A program made the translations under genes and the position numbers. The notes below the pieces were generated by a model, which saw nothing but the letters and a program-made list of their open reading frames with translations, was not told the origin of the DNA and did no database searches. A stretch of DNA of 64,000 bases from Sphingomonas sp. Leaf32 (GTDB lineage: Bacteria > Pseudomonadota > Alphaproteobacteria > Sphingomonadales > Sphingomonadaceae): assembly GCF_001421765.1 (NCBI RefSeq), contig NZ_LMLA01000001.1:1039199-1103198 (forward strand), in the 5' to 3' direction. Below are positions 16,275 to 24,326 of this stretch, piece after piece; position 1 is the first letter of the stretch; each line of letters starts with the position of its first letter.

Positions 16275-17867
16275 TCATTTGCTCCGTACGGTGTGCGGCG
16301 GCGTTGTCGATCGAGGCGCGCGCAGCGTGAAGCTGTCGACGTCGAGATGGCCTTTGCCGGGCGTCGGATTGTAGCAGGACAGCGCCATCTGCTGCCCTTG
16401 AAACGTGCCGGTCCGCCACGCGAAGGCGAGGGGAAAGTCGCCGCCCGCCGCCTGCCAGCGCACGCCGTCCCGGCTGTACGACAATCGGCCGCGATCGGTG
16501 GTGAAGTCGAGGTCGAGGCCGATCCACAGGGTGTTTCCGGTAAAGGGCGCCGCCTTCATCCGGGTGTCGACTGCCGGCCCCTTTTCGGTGCTCTCGATGA
16601 CATCCATCGCCAGGCTGGCCGCACCCCTGTTGTCGCGCGTGACGGCGAGCGTCGCGCTATACTGGCCGAACGTGCAGAAGCCGCAGCGGTCGCCGGACGC
16701 GATGTGGCGGATGTCGAGCTTCACTTCCGCCCGGCTGCGCGGCCCCTGCGCCTTTTGCGTCAGCGTGTTGCGCGCGTGCCAAAGCCCATCGGCCTGCGTC
16801 GGGTGCAGCCGGAGGAAGCCTGGCCGTGCGCTCAGCGACCAGCGGCTGTCGTCCGGATTATGATTCCATTGCCATTGCCGGCCCAGTTGCCGCGCGGAAA
16901 AATCGTCGGACGTCGCCGGTTCGGCCAGCGGAAAGCCCGTGACCGGCTTCGTCGCCCGCGCGGGCACGCGTCCCGGCATGTCGGGCGTGCCCCAGACCGG
17001 CCAGTCGTCCTGCCAGAAGATCGGGCTGAGGTTCGTCGTCCGGCCGATCGCCCCGGCATCGAGCATGACGAACCCGACCCATGTGCCGTCGGCGGTATCG
17101 ACCAGCGCGCCCTGATGCCCGCCGCTGCGGTCGTCGATCTGGGGGCGGGTCTCCCATGGCCCGTACAGGCTGCGCGCCCGCGAGACCGTCAGGCCAAGTC
17201 GCCGGGGAATCGCGTTGAACAGGTAATGATAGTCGCCCCGTCGGACGATCTTCGACCCTTCCGCACCGGCGACATAATGTACCTTGCGGTCGTCGACGAC
17301 CCTTCGCAATCCGGCATCGAGCTTCAGCAGGCGGATGGTGCCGTCGGACCCGATCGATGTCGCGATATAGGCGCTGCCGTCGGGTTCGATGAACAGGCCC
17401 GGATCGAACGCGGACCGGTCCAGCTCGTTCATTTGCCAAGGGCCACGCGGATCGCGCGACCGATAGATGCGCGTATTCCGGCCGACCGGAGTCACGGCGA
17501 CATAGAAGATGCCGTCATGGAAGCGCAGGCTGGCGGCGAACAGTCCCCGGCGATAAGCGTCCTTGCCGTCCGCCAGCCGATACTCGGGCCGATCGTCGAG
17601 ATGTGGCACGACATGGCTGAAAATGCGCCAGTTCACCAGGTCCTTCGAATGCAGCAGGGTCAGTCCCGGGGCGTTGGCGAAGGTCGTGGTGACGAAATAA
17701 TCGCTGCCGACGCAGATGATGTCGGGGTCGGGATAATCGGCGAACAGCACTGGATTGCGATAGGTGCCGTCCCCCTGGTCCGACTGCCAAATCTGTGCCG
17801 ATCCCGCGCTGCCGGTCAGCAGCGCGATCGCCAGCATGGCCGCACCTGTCGTCGTCGATGCCCGCAT
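16275..17867 (-). CDS. GH43 family glycosidase with C-terminal beta-sandwich
   Basis: A 530-residue secreted GH43 enzyme, the first gene of the three-gene glycosidase operon. The signal peptide is about residues 1-23. The general base Asp47 sits in LFADYPDPDIICVG. The middle Asp is in DRSAFDPGLFIE and the catalytic acid Glu in VAGAEGSKIVRR. The C-terminal half (SDDFSARQLGRQWQWNH onward) is the concanavalin-like domain of xylan beta-xylosidases. It would act on xylo- or arabino-oligosaccharides in the periplasm. The start is an ATG with GGGAGGG upstream; the longer open frame lacks a signal. Regulation is probably through the FadR-type site in the divergent region. Confidence 0.9.
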   Translation of the reverse strand: MRASTTTGAAMLAIALLTGSAGSAQIWQSDQGDGTYRNPVLFADYPDPDIICVGSDYFVTTTFANAPGLTLLHSKDLVNWRIFSHVVPHLDDRPEYRLADGKDAYRRGLFAASLRFHDGIFYVAVTPVGRNTRIYRSRDPRGPWQMNELDRSAFDPGLFIEPDGSAYIATSIGSDGTIRLLKLDAGLRRVVDDRKVHYVAGAEGSKIVRRGDYHYLFNAIPRRLGLTVSRARSLYGPWETRPQIDDRSGGHQGALVDTADGTWVGFVMLDAGAIGRTTNLSPIFWQDDWPVWGTPDMPGRVPARATKPVTGFPLAEPATSDDFSARQLGRQWQWNHNPDDSRWSLSARPGFLRLHPTQADGLWHARNTLTQKAQGPRSRAEVKLDIRHIASGDRCGFCTFGQYSATLAVTRDNRGAASLAMDVIESTEKGPAVDTRMKAAPFTGNTLWIGLDLDFTTDRGRLSYSRDGVRWQAAGGDFPLAFAWRTGTFQGQQMALSCYNPTPGKGHLDVDSFTLRAPRSTTPPHTVRSK

Positions 17868-18084
17868 CGTCCCTCCCGAACGCGGTATCTGACGTCCGCT
17901 ATTAGTCTGGGTATTGAGTGGGCAATTGCCGGTCAACGTCTTTTGTGGGCCCATACGGCTGGTCGACCGTAGGACCGGGTGCTGCCTTCGCAGTATCGGC
18001 TGGTGTGTCCACGACGGTTTGACGGCGGCCTTTCCCGTGCCTAGCGTATTCATCATCCCGTTCGTGCGAATAACGGGCGTATAT

Positions 18085-18129
18085 TAGTTATACAAATCGA
18101 CCGCGAACCGTCGCGCCGCCGATTTGTAT
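18085..18129. promoter_or_regulatory. FadR-type operator in the divergent glycosidase/regulator region
   Basis: TAGTTATACAA at 18085-18095 fits the FadR-subfamily consensus TNGTNNNACNA exactly. A perfect 10-bp inverted repeat, ATACAAATCG (18090-18099) and CGATTTGTAT (18120-18129), extends over it. The site lies 26 bp before the regulator start and overlaps a TATATT element, so binding could repress transcription. The 287-bp gap between the two genes contains no other obvious feature. Confidence 0.55.
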
Positions 18130-18154
18130 CGATGCCGAGGACGAAGGAAACCGC

Positions 18155-18931
18155 GTGGATACGGATGATGCACTGGGCGATGGTGCCTCAGCGGATGTGG
18201 CCGGCGCGCTGGGCGAGCAGGCGGGCACCTCGCGCAAGGGGTCAGGCCGCCGCCTGCGCGGGGCGGTGGCGCATTTTCTGGGTACGGCGATCGTGTCCGG
18301 ACGGATCGCGCCCGGCGAACTGCTGACGGGCGAAGTCGCCAATGCCGAAGCGCTGGACGTATCGCGCAGCGCGTATCGCGAAGCGGTGCAGGTGCTGACC
18401 GCAAAGGGACTGGTCGAAAGCCGTCCGAAGATCGGCACCCGTGTCCTGCCGCGTCGGCGCTGGAACTTCCTCGACCCGATGGTTCTCGCCTGGGCGTTCG
18501 AGGGGGAGCCGAATATCGCGTTCGTGCGCGGCCTGTTCGAATTGCGGTCGGTGGTCGAACCGGCGGTCGCGCGGCTGGCGGCCGAACGACGCGACAAGGA
18601 AGACATCAAGGCGTTGAAGACGGCGCTGGCGGGGATGCGTCGGCATACGCTGGCGACCGAAGCGGGGCGGTCGGCGGATCGCGACTTCCACGATGCGCTG
18701 ATCTACGCCACGCATAACGAAACCTTCGTCGCGCTCAGCGCCAGCATCGGCGCGGCGGTCAACTGGACCACCCAGTTCAAGCAGCGGCAACGCGCCCTGC
18801 CGCGGGACCCGGTGCCCGACCATGCCCGCGTGTTCGATGCGGTTGTGGCGGGCGACGCGCGCGGTGCCGAGGACGCGATGAACGCCCTGGTGTCGCTGGC
18901 GCTGGAGGATACCCGCTCGGCAATGGGTTGA
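18155..18931 (+). CDS. FadR-subfamily GntR transcriptional regulator
   Basis: A 258-residue one-component regulator. The winged helix-turn-helix spans about residues 35-95, with the recognition part LDVSRSAYREAVQVLTAKGLV and the wing SRPKIGTRVLPRRRWN. The C-terminal part is the all-helical FCD effector domain, with likely metal/ligand residues in RDFHDALIYATHN and DHARVFDAVVAGD. Such regulators sense sugar acids or other carboxylic metabolites. The divergent GH43-GH27-GH43 operon and the downstream esterase are the likely targets. The start is a GTG with GGAAA upstream. A long N-terminal extension precedes the HTH. The effector is unknown. Confidence 0.9.
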   Translation: MDTDDALGDGASADVAGALGEQAGTSRKGSGRRLRGAVAHFLGTAIVSGRIAPGELLTGEVANAEALDVSRSAYREAVQVLTAKGLVESRPKIGTRVLPRRRWNFLDPMVLAWAFEGEPNIAFVRGLFELRSVVEPAVARLAAERRDKEDIKALKTALAGMRRHTLATEAGRSADRDFHDALIYATHNETFVALSASIGAAVNWTTQFKQRQRALPRDPVPDHARVFDAVVAGDARGAEDAMNALVSLALEDTRSAMG

Positions 18932-18953
18932 TCGCCTGATCCCCGTTCGGACG

Positions 18954-18992
18954 TACCATGGCTGGCGCTGCTGCGCGGCCTTTGCCATGGTA
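18954..18992. repeat. 9-bp inverted repeat upstream of the acetylesterase gene
   Basis: TACCATGGC (18954-18962) and GCCATGGTA (18984-18992) are perfect inverted copies around a 21-bp GC-rich loop. They are in the 88-bp gap between the regulator and the esterase. There is no T run. This could be an operator or an mRNA hairpin. Confidence 0.4.
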
Positions 18993-19019
18993 TCGCTCAC
19001 AACGAATCGGGGAGAGGGT

Positions 19020-20978
19020 ATGCGTTCGTTCACGGGATGGGCGGCTGGTCTGACGGCTGCGCTGCTGGCGGGAAGCGCGCCGGCCTTGGCGCAGGCGACC
19101 GCGCCCAGTTTTGCCAATATCTTTGCGGATCATGCCGTGTTGCAGCGCGACCGGCCGATCACGGTCTGGGGCACCGCCGCACCGGGCGAGAAGGTAACGG
19201 TGAAGCTTGGCGAGCGCAGCGTAACGGCGGTCGCGGGGCGCGACGGCAAATGGCGGGCGATCCTGCCAACGATGGCGGCGGGCGGTCCCTACACGCTGTC
19301 GGTCGGCGGAGCGTCGGGTGCGCCTGCGCAGCAGGTATCCGACGTGCTGGTCGGCGATGTGTTCCTGTGCGGCGGGCAGTCGAACATGGAGTTCCGGGTC
19401 CGCAGCGCGACCGGGCTGGAGGTCGTACCGTCGTCGAACGACGCGCAGCTTCGTTTCGTCACCATCCCCGATACCAGCGTCCCTGCTCCGGCGGCCGATC
19501 TGCCGGCACGGGTCCAGTGGAAGGCGGTATCGCCCGAAACGGTCGGCGATGCCTCGGCGGTCTGCTATTTCATGGCGCGTTCGCTGCGGTCGACCGAGCA
19601 GGTGCCGATGGGGTTCATCGCGTCCGAATGGGGCGGGACCCGGATCGAAAGCTGGATCAGCGCGCCGTCGCTCGGCAAGCTGCCGGGCTTTGCCGACCGG
19701 CTGGCCACCGTTGCGACCTTTGGCTCCAACCCGTCCGCCGCCATCGCTGGCGAAGGTGCCCGGCGGGAGAAGGCATGGGAAGCGTTCGATCCGGCGGCTA
19801 GCAAGGAGCGCGCCTTTCGCGAGGCGGCGTTCGACGATCGCACCTGGGCGACGCTGCCGTCCGACGACGGGCAGTTGCCCGCCGCCGATCGCACCGGGCT
19901 GGACGGGGTGGTGTGGCTGCGCACCACCGTCGACTTGACGGCGGAACAGGCGACTGCCGCCAGGCGCATCCAGCTTGGCCCGATCGGCAAGTTCGACGAA
20001 ACCTACATCAACGGCCGCTATGTCGGCGGTGGCAGCGTCGACTGGGTGTGGCGCAACTATGACTTGCTCGCCGGGACGCTGCGCGCCGGGCGTAACGTCA
20101 TCGCCATTCGCGCGGTCGGTGCAAAGGGCCAGATGGCCTTCACCAACACGGCCAACCGCATGATCGCTCTGAGCGACGGCGGCACCGTCGCGCTCAACGG
20201 CCCATGGCGCTATCGGATCGGCAGCCCGATCAGGAATGCGCAGATCGCGCCTGCGCCGTGGGAGGTGCCGAACAGCTTGGTGACGCTCTATAACGGCATG
20301 ATCGCACCGCTGTCGGGCTACGGCCTGAAACTGGCGGCATGGTATCAGGGGGAATCGAACACCGGAGAACCGGGCGCCTATCGCGGGCTGCTGTCGAACC
20401 TGATGGCGGACTGGCGGCGGACCTTCGCCCAGCCCGATCTGCCATTCTTCGTCGTACAGTTGACCGCGTATGGCAAGCCGCAGACCGTGCCGACCGATTC
20501 GGGCTGGGCCGCGCTGCGGCAGGCGGAGGCAGACGCGGTCGCCGCCGATGCGAACGCCGGCCTGGCCGTCACAATCGATGTCGGCGACCGGTTCGACATT
20601 CATCCGGCACAGAAAAAGATCGTCGGCGAACGCCTCGCCCGGCTGGCGCGCGTCGTCGCCTATCGCCAGCCGGGACTGCGCAGCGGTCCGGAGGTGGCAG
20701 AAGCGGTGCGGCAGGGGAGCGACATCGTCGTCCGCTTCCGCAACGTGACGGGCGGGCTGCAACGCTATGGCGGCGCAGCGGCGATCGGGTTCGAACGCTG
20801 CGCCGGCACGACGTGCAGCTTCGTCGACGGGATGGTGCAGGGGGACACGATCGTCCTGCCCGGCGCCAACCGGCCGGAGGTGACGACGGTCCGCTACGCT
20901 TGGGCGGACGCGCCGTTCGTGAACCTGTTCGACGGTGCCGATCTGCCCGCCGCGCCGTTCACCTTGCCGGTTCGCTGA
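19020..20978 (+). CDS. Sialate O-acetylesterase family (SGNH) carbohydrate esterase
   Basis: A 652-residue secreted esterase. The signal peptide is residues 1-25 (ending ALAQ). The catalytic Ser block is FLCGGQSNMEFRV. Conserved blocks II and III are EWGGTRIESWIS and AWYQGESNTGEPG. The Asp/His block is DRFDIHPAQKKIVG. An inserted jelly-roll-like domain (about residues 260-400) splits the SGNH fold, as is normal in the family. Although named for sialic acid, relatives in glycosidase loci remove acetyl groups from hemicellulose. This fits the adjacent GH43/GH27 operon and FadR-type regulator. The start is the ATG at 19020 with GGGGAGAGGG just upstream. Confidence 0.9.
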   Translation: MRSFTGWAAGLTAALLAGSAPALAQATAPSFANIFADHAVLQRDRPITVWGTAAPGEKVTVKLGERSVTAVAGRDGKWRAILPTMAAGGPYTLSVGGASGAPAQQVSDVLVGDVFLCGGQSNMEFRVRSATGLEVVPSSNDAQLRFVTIPDTSVPAPAADLPARVQWKAVSPETVGDASAVCYFMARSLRSTEQVPMGFIASEWGGTRIESWISAPSLGKLPGFADRLATVATFGSNPSAAIAGEGARREKAWEAFDPAASKERAFREAAFDDRTWATLPSDDGQLPAADRTGLDGVVWLRTTVDLTAEQATAARRIQLGPIGKFDETYINGRYVGGGSVDWVWRNYDLLAGTLRAGRNVIAIRAVGAKGQMAFTNTANRMIALSDGGTVALNGPWRYRIGSPIRNAQIAPAPWEVPNSLVTLYNGMIAPLSGYGLKLAAWYQGESNTGEPGAYRGLLSNLMADWRRTFAQPDLPFFVVQLTAYGKPQTVPTDSGWAALRQAEADAVAADANAGLAVTIDVGDRFDIHPAQKKIVGERLARLARVVAYRQPGLRSGPEVAEAVRQGSDIVVRFRNVTGGLQRYGGAAAIGFERCAGTTCSFVDGMVQGDTIVLPGANRPEVTTVRYAWADAPFVNLFDGADLPAAPFTLPVR

Positions 20979-20984
20979 TACGCG

Positions 20985-21010
20985 GGCGGCGGGGTTTGCG
21001 CCCCGCCGCC
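20985..21010. terminator. Bidirectional hairpin between the esterase and DUF4198 genes
   Basis: A perfect 10-bp stem GGCGGCGGGG/CCCCGCCGCC with a 6-nt loop lies between convergent stop codons. Confidence 0.6.
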
Positions 21011-21017
21011 TGTTCGG

Positions 21018-21644
21018 TCACCGCACCGTAAAGGTCGTGGTGGCGATATGGTGCAGCTTTTCGACCGGACCGCCGGCCACGCGCAAACGCCCGGTTTCGA
21101 CCTGCGCCGCGCTCAACAGATACCGCCCCTTGCTCTCGGCCGGAACGGTGATCGTACCGTCCGCTGCAGCCGTCAGTTCGATGCTGCGACGCTCGGGCGT
21201 GACCAGCGTCACCTTCGCGCCCCCGACCGGCTTGCCATTGTACCGCAACGCAAAGCGGTCGGCATCGGCGGTCAGCGGCGTGATCTCATACGCCATGCGC
21301 GATCCCGTCTCGCTGCGCCCGGCGCGGGCATAATAGACGACGCCTTCCTTCGCGCCGGCCTCACCCCATGGCTTGAACACCGAATCGTCGGTCACGCGGA
21401 CGTCGCCGGGTGCCACCTGCGCTTCGATATAGCCCGATCGACGAACCTGGCGGACCGCAGCCTGTCCGACGATATTCGGCGCCGTCAGGTTTTTGAACTC
21501 CGGATCGCCACCGACCGGCATCGGTTCCGCCGGTTCGCCCAGATAGATGCGGGCCGGACCGTTGCCGTCGCGTTCCACCCACACTTCATGCGCATTCGCG
21601 GTCACCGGTACTGCAACCGCGATCATCATGGCCAAGCGTCGCAT
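21018..21644 (-). CDS. DUF4198 family periplasmic protein
   Basis: A 208-residue exported protein. After the signal peptide (MRRLAMMIAVAVPVTANA) the mature protein would begin with His19 (HEVWVERDG), an arrangement that can coordinate a metal ion through the N-terminal amine and imidazole. The rest resembles DUF4198 proteins: a beta-rich domain with a C-terminal carboxypeptidase-regulatory-like repeat (FALRYNGKPVGGAKVTLVTPE) used in metal-uptake accessory factors. It is transcribed away from the siderophore receptor operon with a 145-bp shared upstream region, so a role in metal handling is inferred. The start is an ATG with AGGAGA upstream. Confidence 0.82.
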   Translation of the reverse strand: MRRLAMMIAVAVPVTANAHEVWVERDGNGPARIYLGEPAEPMPVGGDPEFKNLTAPNIVGQAAVRQVRRSGYIEAQVAPGDVRVTDDSVFKPWGEAGAKEGVVYYARAGRSETGSRMAYEITPLTADADRFALRYNGKPVGGAKVTLVTPERRSIELTAAADGTITVPAESKGRYLLSAAQVETGRLRVAGGPVEKLHHIATTTFTVR

Positions 21645-21693
21645 CGAAACTCTCCTGCTGGATGGCGCATTCCGCCATCTGTCTCCATCCCGC

Positions 21694-21713
21694 ATAGTAA
21701 TAATGAGAGTAGG
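21694..21713. promoter_or_regulatory. Weak Fur-box-like sequence
   Basis: TAGTAATAATGAGAG in the divergent region between the DUF4198 and receptor genes resembles one half of a Fur box (GATAATGAGA). The other half is poorly conserved. The position suits iron control of both arms. Confidence 0.25.
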
Positions 21714-21789
21714 TCGCAATAGCGTTGCATTCTGGACGAGGTGGTTATAGGTGCGGACGTATTGATACAGATTCGCAAAAGGGGGCGGA

Positions 21790-24015
21790 GTGAAGCATTC
21801 GGTACGATCGACGGCGCTGATCGGTATGGCGGCATGGTTCCTGCCCGCGATGCCGGCAATGGCCGAACCGGTGACGGAAGAAGAGACGGAGAACCAGCGC
21901 GCCGAAGAAATCGTCGTCGTCGGCAAGAGCTATGGCCAGGCGGTCGGCAAGACCGTCACCCCGCTCAAGGATGTTCCCAACACTATCACCGTCATCGATC
22001 AGGAACAGCTGCAACAGCGCAACCTGTTCACGCTGGAGGATGCGCTGAGCGTCACCAACGGCGTCACGATCACCGGTATCGGCAGCGAGGACCCGTCCTA
22101 TCTGTCGCGCGGCTTCACCATCAACAACTACCTTGTCGACGGCGTGCCGACCTTTGCCTTCGCCTTTCCCGCCGTGGTGCCGGACCTGTTCCTGTACGAC
22201 CGGGTGGAGGTTCTGCGCGGGCCAGCGGGGTTGTTCAGCGGCGCCGGCAACCCGGCCGGCAGCATCAACTTGGTCCGCAAGCGGCCGCTGGACGAACGCC
22301 GTATCAGCGCACTGGCCGGCTATGGCAGCTACCAGAATGTTCGTGGCGAGGTCGACGTGTCGACACCACTCGACGACCATTCGGGCGTCCGGCTGGGTGC
22401 GATGGTGCAGGATCAGGACCAGTTCTTCGATGTAGCGCACCGCTATCGCTTCGCGGCGTTCGGCGTGGCGGATACCGCGATCGGCGACAACACGACCCTG
22501 ACCGTCGGCGGCAATTACGACCTCTTCAAACCGGCGATCCAGTCGGGCCTGCCCGGGTTTATCGGCGGGGCGGACGGCAGCGACGGACGACTGCTCGACG
22601 TCGCGCGCTCGACCTATCTCGGTGCCGACTGGAACCGGTTCCGTTCGGAAAGCTGGTCGGGGTTTGTCGAACTGGCACACCGCATCAGCGATCGCTGGAC
22701 GCTGCGCGCGACAGGCATGTTGACCGACATCGATCGCATCGACATCTACAGCTATATCGGCAACCAGCCGATCACCCCGACCAACGGCCGCACTAGCCAT
22801 ATCGCCTACCGCGGCGACAGTGCGATGCAGACCCGTTCGTTCGATTTCAACGGGGTAGGGAGCTTTCCTGCCTTCGGGCGTGAACAGACGCTGATCCTGG
22901 GCGCGGATTATCAGGCGAGTTCGGCGACGTCCGATTTCACCCGCATGTCCAACTATGCCCAGATCGACGTCTTCAATCCCGTCTCCCCTGCCGAGCCTCC
23001 GCTGAACCCCTATGGTCCGCTTCCGCCCTATCAGGGACCGAACGGTCCGGTGACGCAGGTCTATGGCGGCTCGGCGACGGAGGTCGAGCAATATGGCCTG
23101 TACGGCCAGCTTCGGCTCAGCCCGCTTGCCGGGGTGACGCTGGTCGGGGGCGGGCGCATGACGTGGTGGGACACGACTGTCACCACCACCCGCGTCGCCA
23201 GCGGCACGATCCCGCTGCCGACCCGCTATGGCTTCGACGAGCGCTTCACCCCCTATGCCGGGCTGGTGTGGGACGTGACCGGCGACCTGAACGTCTATGC
23301 CAGCTATGCCGACAGCTTCACGCCGCAATCAGCGCCGGGGCGGGTCCGTCCCGACGGACGCGCGCTCGAACCGCTGATCGGCGACCAGTATGAGGCGGGC
23401 AGCAAGCTGTCGCTGATGGACAAACGCCTGCTATTGTCGGCGGCGGTGTATCAGATCACGCAGAACAACCGGGTCATCAACGATCCCAACACCCCAACCC
23501 TGGTGTTCCAGACCGGCAAGGTCCGCGCGCGCGGTATCGAGGCGGAGGCGAGCGGCCAGATTTTGCCCGGCTGGCGGATCAATGGCGGCTACAGCTTCAC
23601 CCGCACCGAATATCTCGCCGACGCCAATCCGGTGCTGGAGGGGCTGAGCCTGTTGCCGGCAATTCCGGAACATATGGTCAAGCTTTTCTCCAACTACGAA
23701 CCGGTCGGTGGACCGTTGGCGGGTGCCAGTATCGGTGCGGGCGTGACCTGGTTCGATGCGACGTGGAGCGGCAACCCCGCCTTCTACAACGCCAACGACA
23801 CGCTGCGCACCCGCTCGACCATCGTGCGGCAGGGCGCCTATGCCGTGGCCGACCTGCGCGCGGGATACCGGCTGTCCGATCGGCTCTCGCTGGCGTTGAA
23901 CATCAACAACCTGTTCGACCGCAGCTACTACGCCCGCCTCTCCTCGACTGGTCGCGGCAATTATTACGGGGTGCCGCGCACCGTGTTCGCCAGCATACGG
24001 GCAACCCTGCCATGA
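21790..24015 (+). CDS. TonB-dependent siderophore receptor
   Basis: A 741-residue outer-membrane ferric-siderophore transporter. The signal peptide is residues 1-25 (ending AMA). The TonB box is EEIVVVGKS. The plug contains VPNTITVIDQEQLQQRN, a YLSRGFTINNYLVDG loop and the conserved RVEVLRGPAGLFSGAGNPAG segment. The barrel ends at VFASIRATLP. The plug motifs match the FpvA/FhuE-type siderophore group and not B12 or sugar receptors. The start is a GTG with GGGGGCGGA upstream. Its stop overlaps the DUF3649 gene by ATGA. The operon also encodes PepSY and DUF3325 membrane proteins, a known iron-uptake layout. Confidence 0.92.
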   Translation: MKHSVRSTALIGMAAWFLPAMPAMAEPVTEEETENQRAEEIVVVGKSYGQAVGKTVTPLKDVPNTITVIDQEQLQQRNLFTLEDALSVTNGVTITGIGSEDPSYLSRGFTINNYLVDGVPTFAFAFPAVVPDLFLYDRVEVLRGPAGLFSGAGNPAGSINLVRKRPLDERRISALAGYGSYQNVRGEVDVSTPLDDHSGVRLGAMVQDQDQFFDVAHRYRFAAFGVADTAIGDNTTLTVGGNYDLFKPAIQSGLPGFIGGADGSDGRLLDVARSTYLGADWNRFRSESWSGFVELAHRISDRWTLRATGMLTDIDRIDIYSYIGNQPITPTNGRTSHIAYRGDSAMQTRSFDFNGVGSFPAFGREQTLILGADYQASSATSDFTRMSNYAQIDVFNPVSPAEPPLNPYGPLPPYQGPNGPVTQVYGGSATEVEQYGLYGQLRLSPLAGVTLVGGGRMTWWDTTVTTTRVASGTIPLPTRYGFDERFTPYAGLVWDVTGDLNVYASYADSFTPQSAPGRVRPDGRALEPLIGDQYEAGSKLSLMDKRLLLSAAVYQITQNNRVINDPNTPTLVFQTGKVRARGIEAEASGQILPGWRINGGYSFTRTEYLADANPVLEGLSLLPAIPEHMVKLFSNYEPVGGPLAGASIGAGVTWFDATWSGNPAFYNANDTLRTRSTIVRQGAYAVADLRAGYRLSDRLSLALNINNLFDRSYYARLSSTGRGNYYGVPRTVFASIRATLP

Positions 24016-24326
24016 CTGCGACCGGGCAGGTGCGCCATGTGCTGTGGCGACGCGTCGGCGACAATGCCCTGCGGCTGATCGCAGCGTTGCCGGTGGGCTA
24101 TGCCGTGGCCAGCCTGTGGTCGATGGCGCTGGCGCGTATCCTGCCCGGTGACCGGGTACAGGCGACGATCGCCGCCGCGCTGATCGCGCTGGTCCTGTGC
24201 GCTGCGGCCGCGATGTGGGCCTATGCCGCGCGCAGCGGCTGGCGGGCGCTGTGGACACTGGTCGTCGCGGGCGCGATTGCCGGCGGTATCTCTTGGGGAT
24301 CGGTGGCGATTTGGGGTCGGCTATGA
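24012..24326 (+). CDS. DUF3649 family small membrane protein (iron-uptake operon)
   Basis: A 104-residue inner-membrane protein with about three hydrophobic segments (LIAALPVGYAVASLW; IAAALIALVLCAAAAMWAY; LWTLVVAGAIAGGISWG). Its size, motif (LPVGYAVASLW) and place between a siderophore receptor and a PepSY protein match DUF3649 proteins. These proteins recur in ferric-siderophore operons, but their function has not been shown. It overlaps both neighbours by ATGA, so the three are translationally coupled. Confidence 0.8.
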   Translation: MTATGQVRHVLWRRVGDNALRLIAALPVGYAVASLWSMALARILPGDRVQATIAAALIALVLCAAAAMWAYAARSGWRALWTLVVAGAIAGGISWGSVAIWGRL

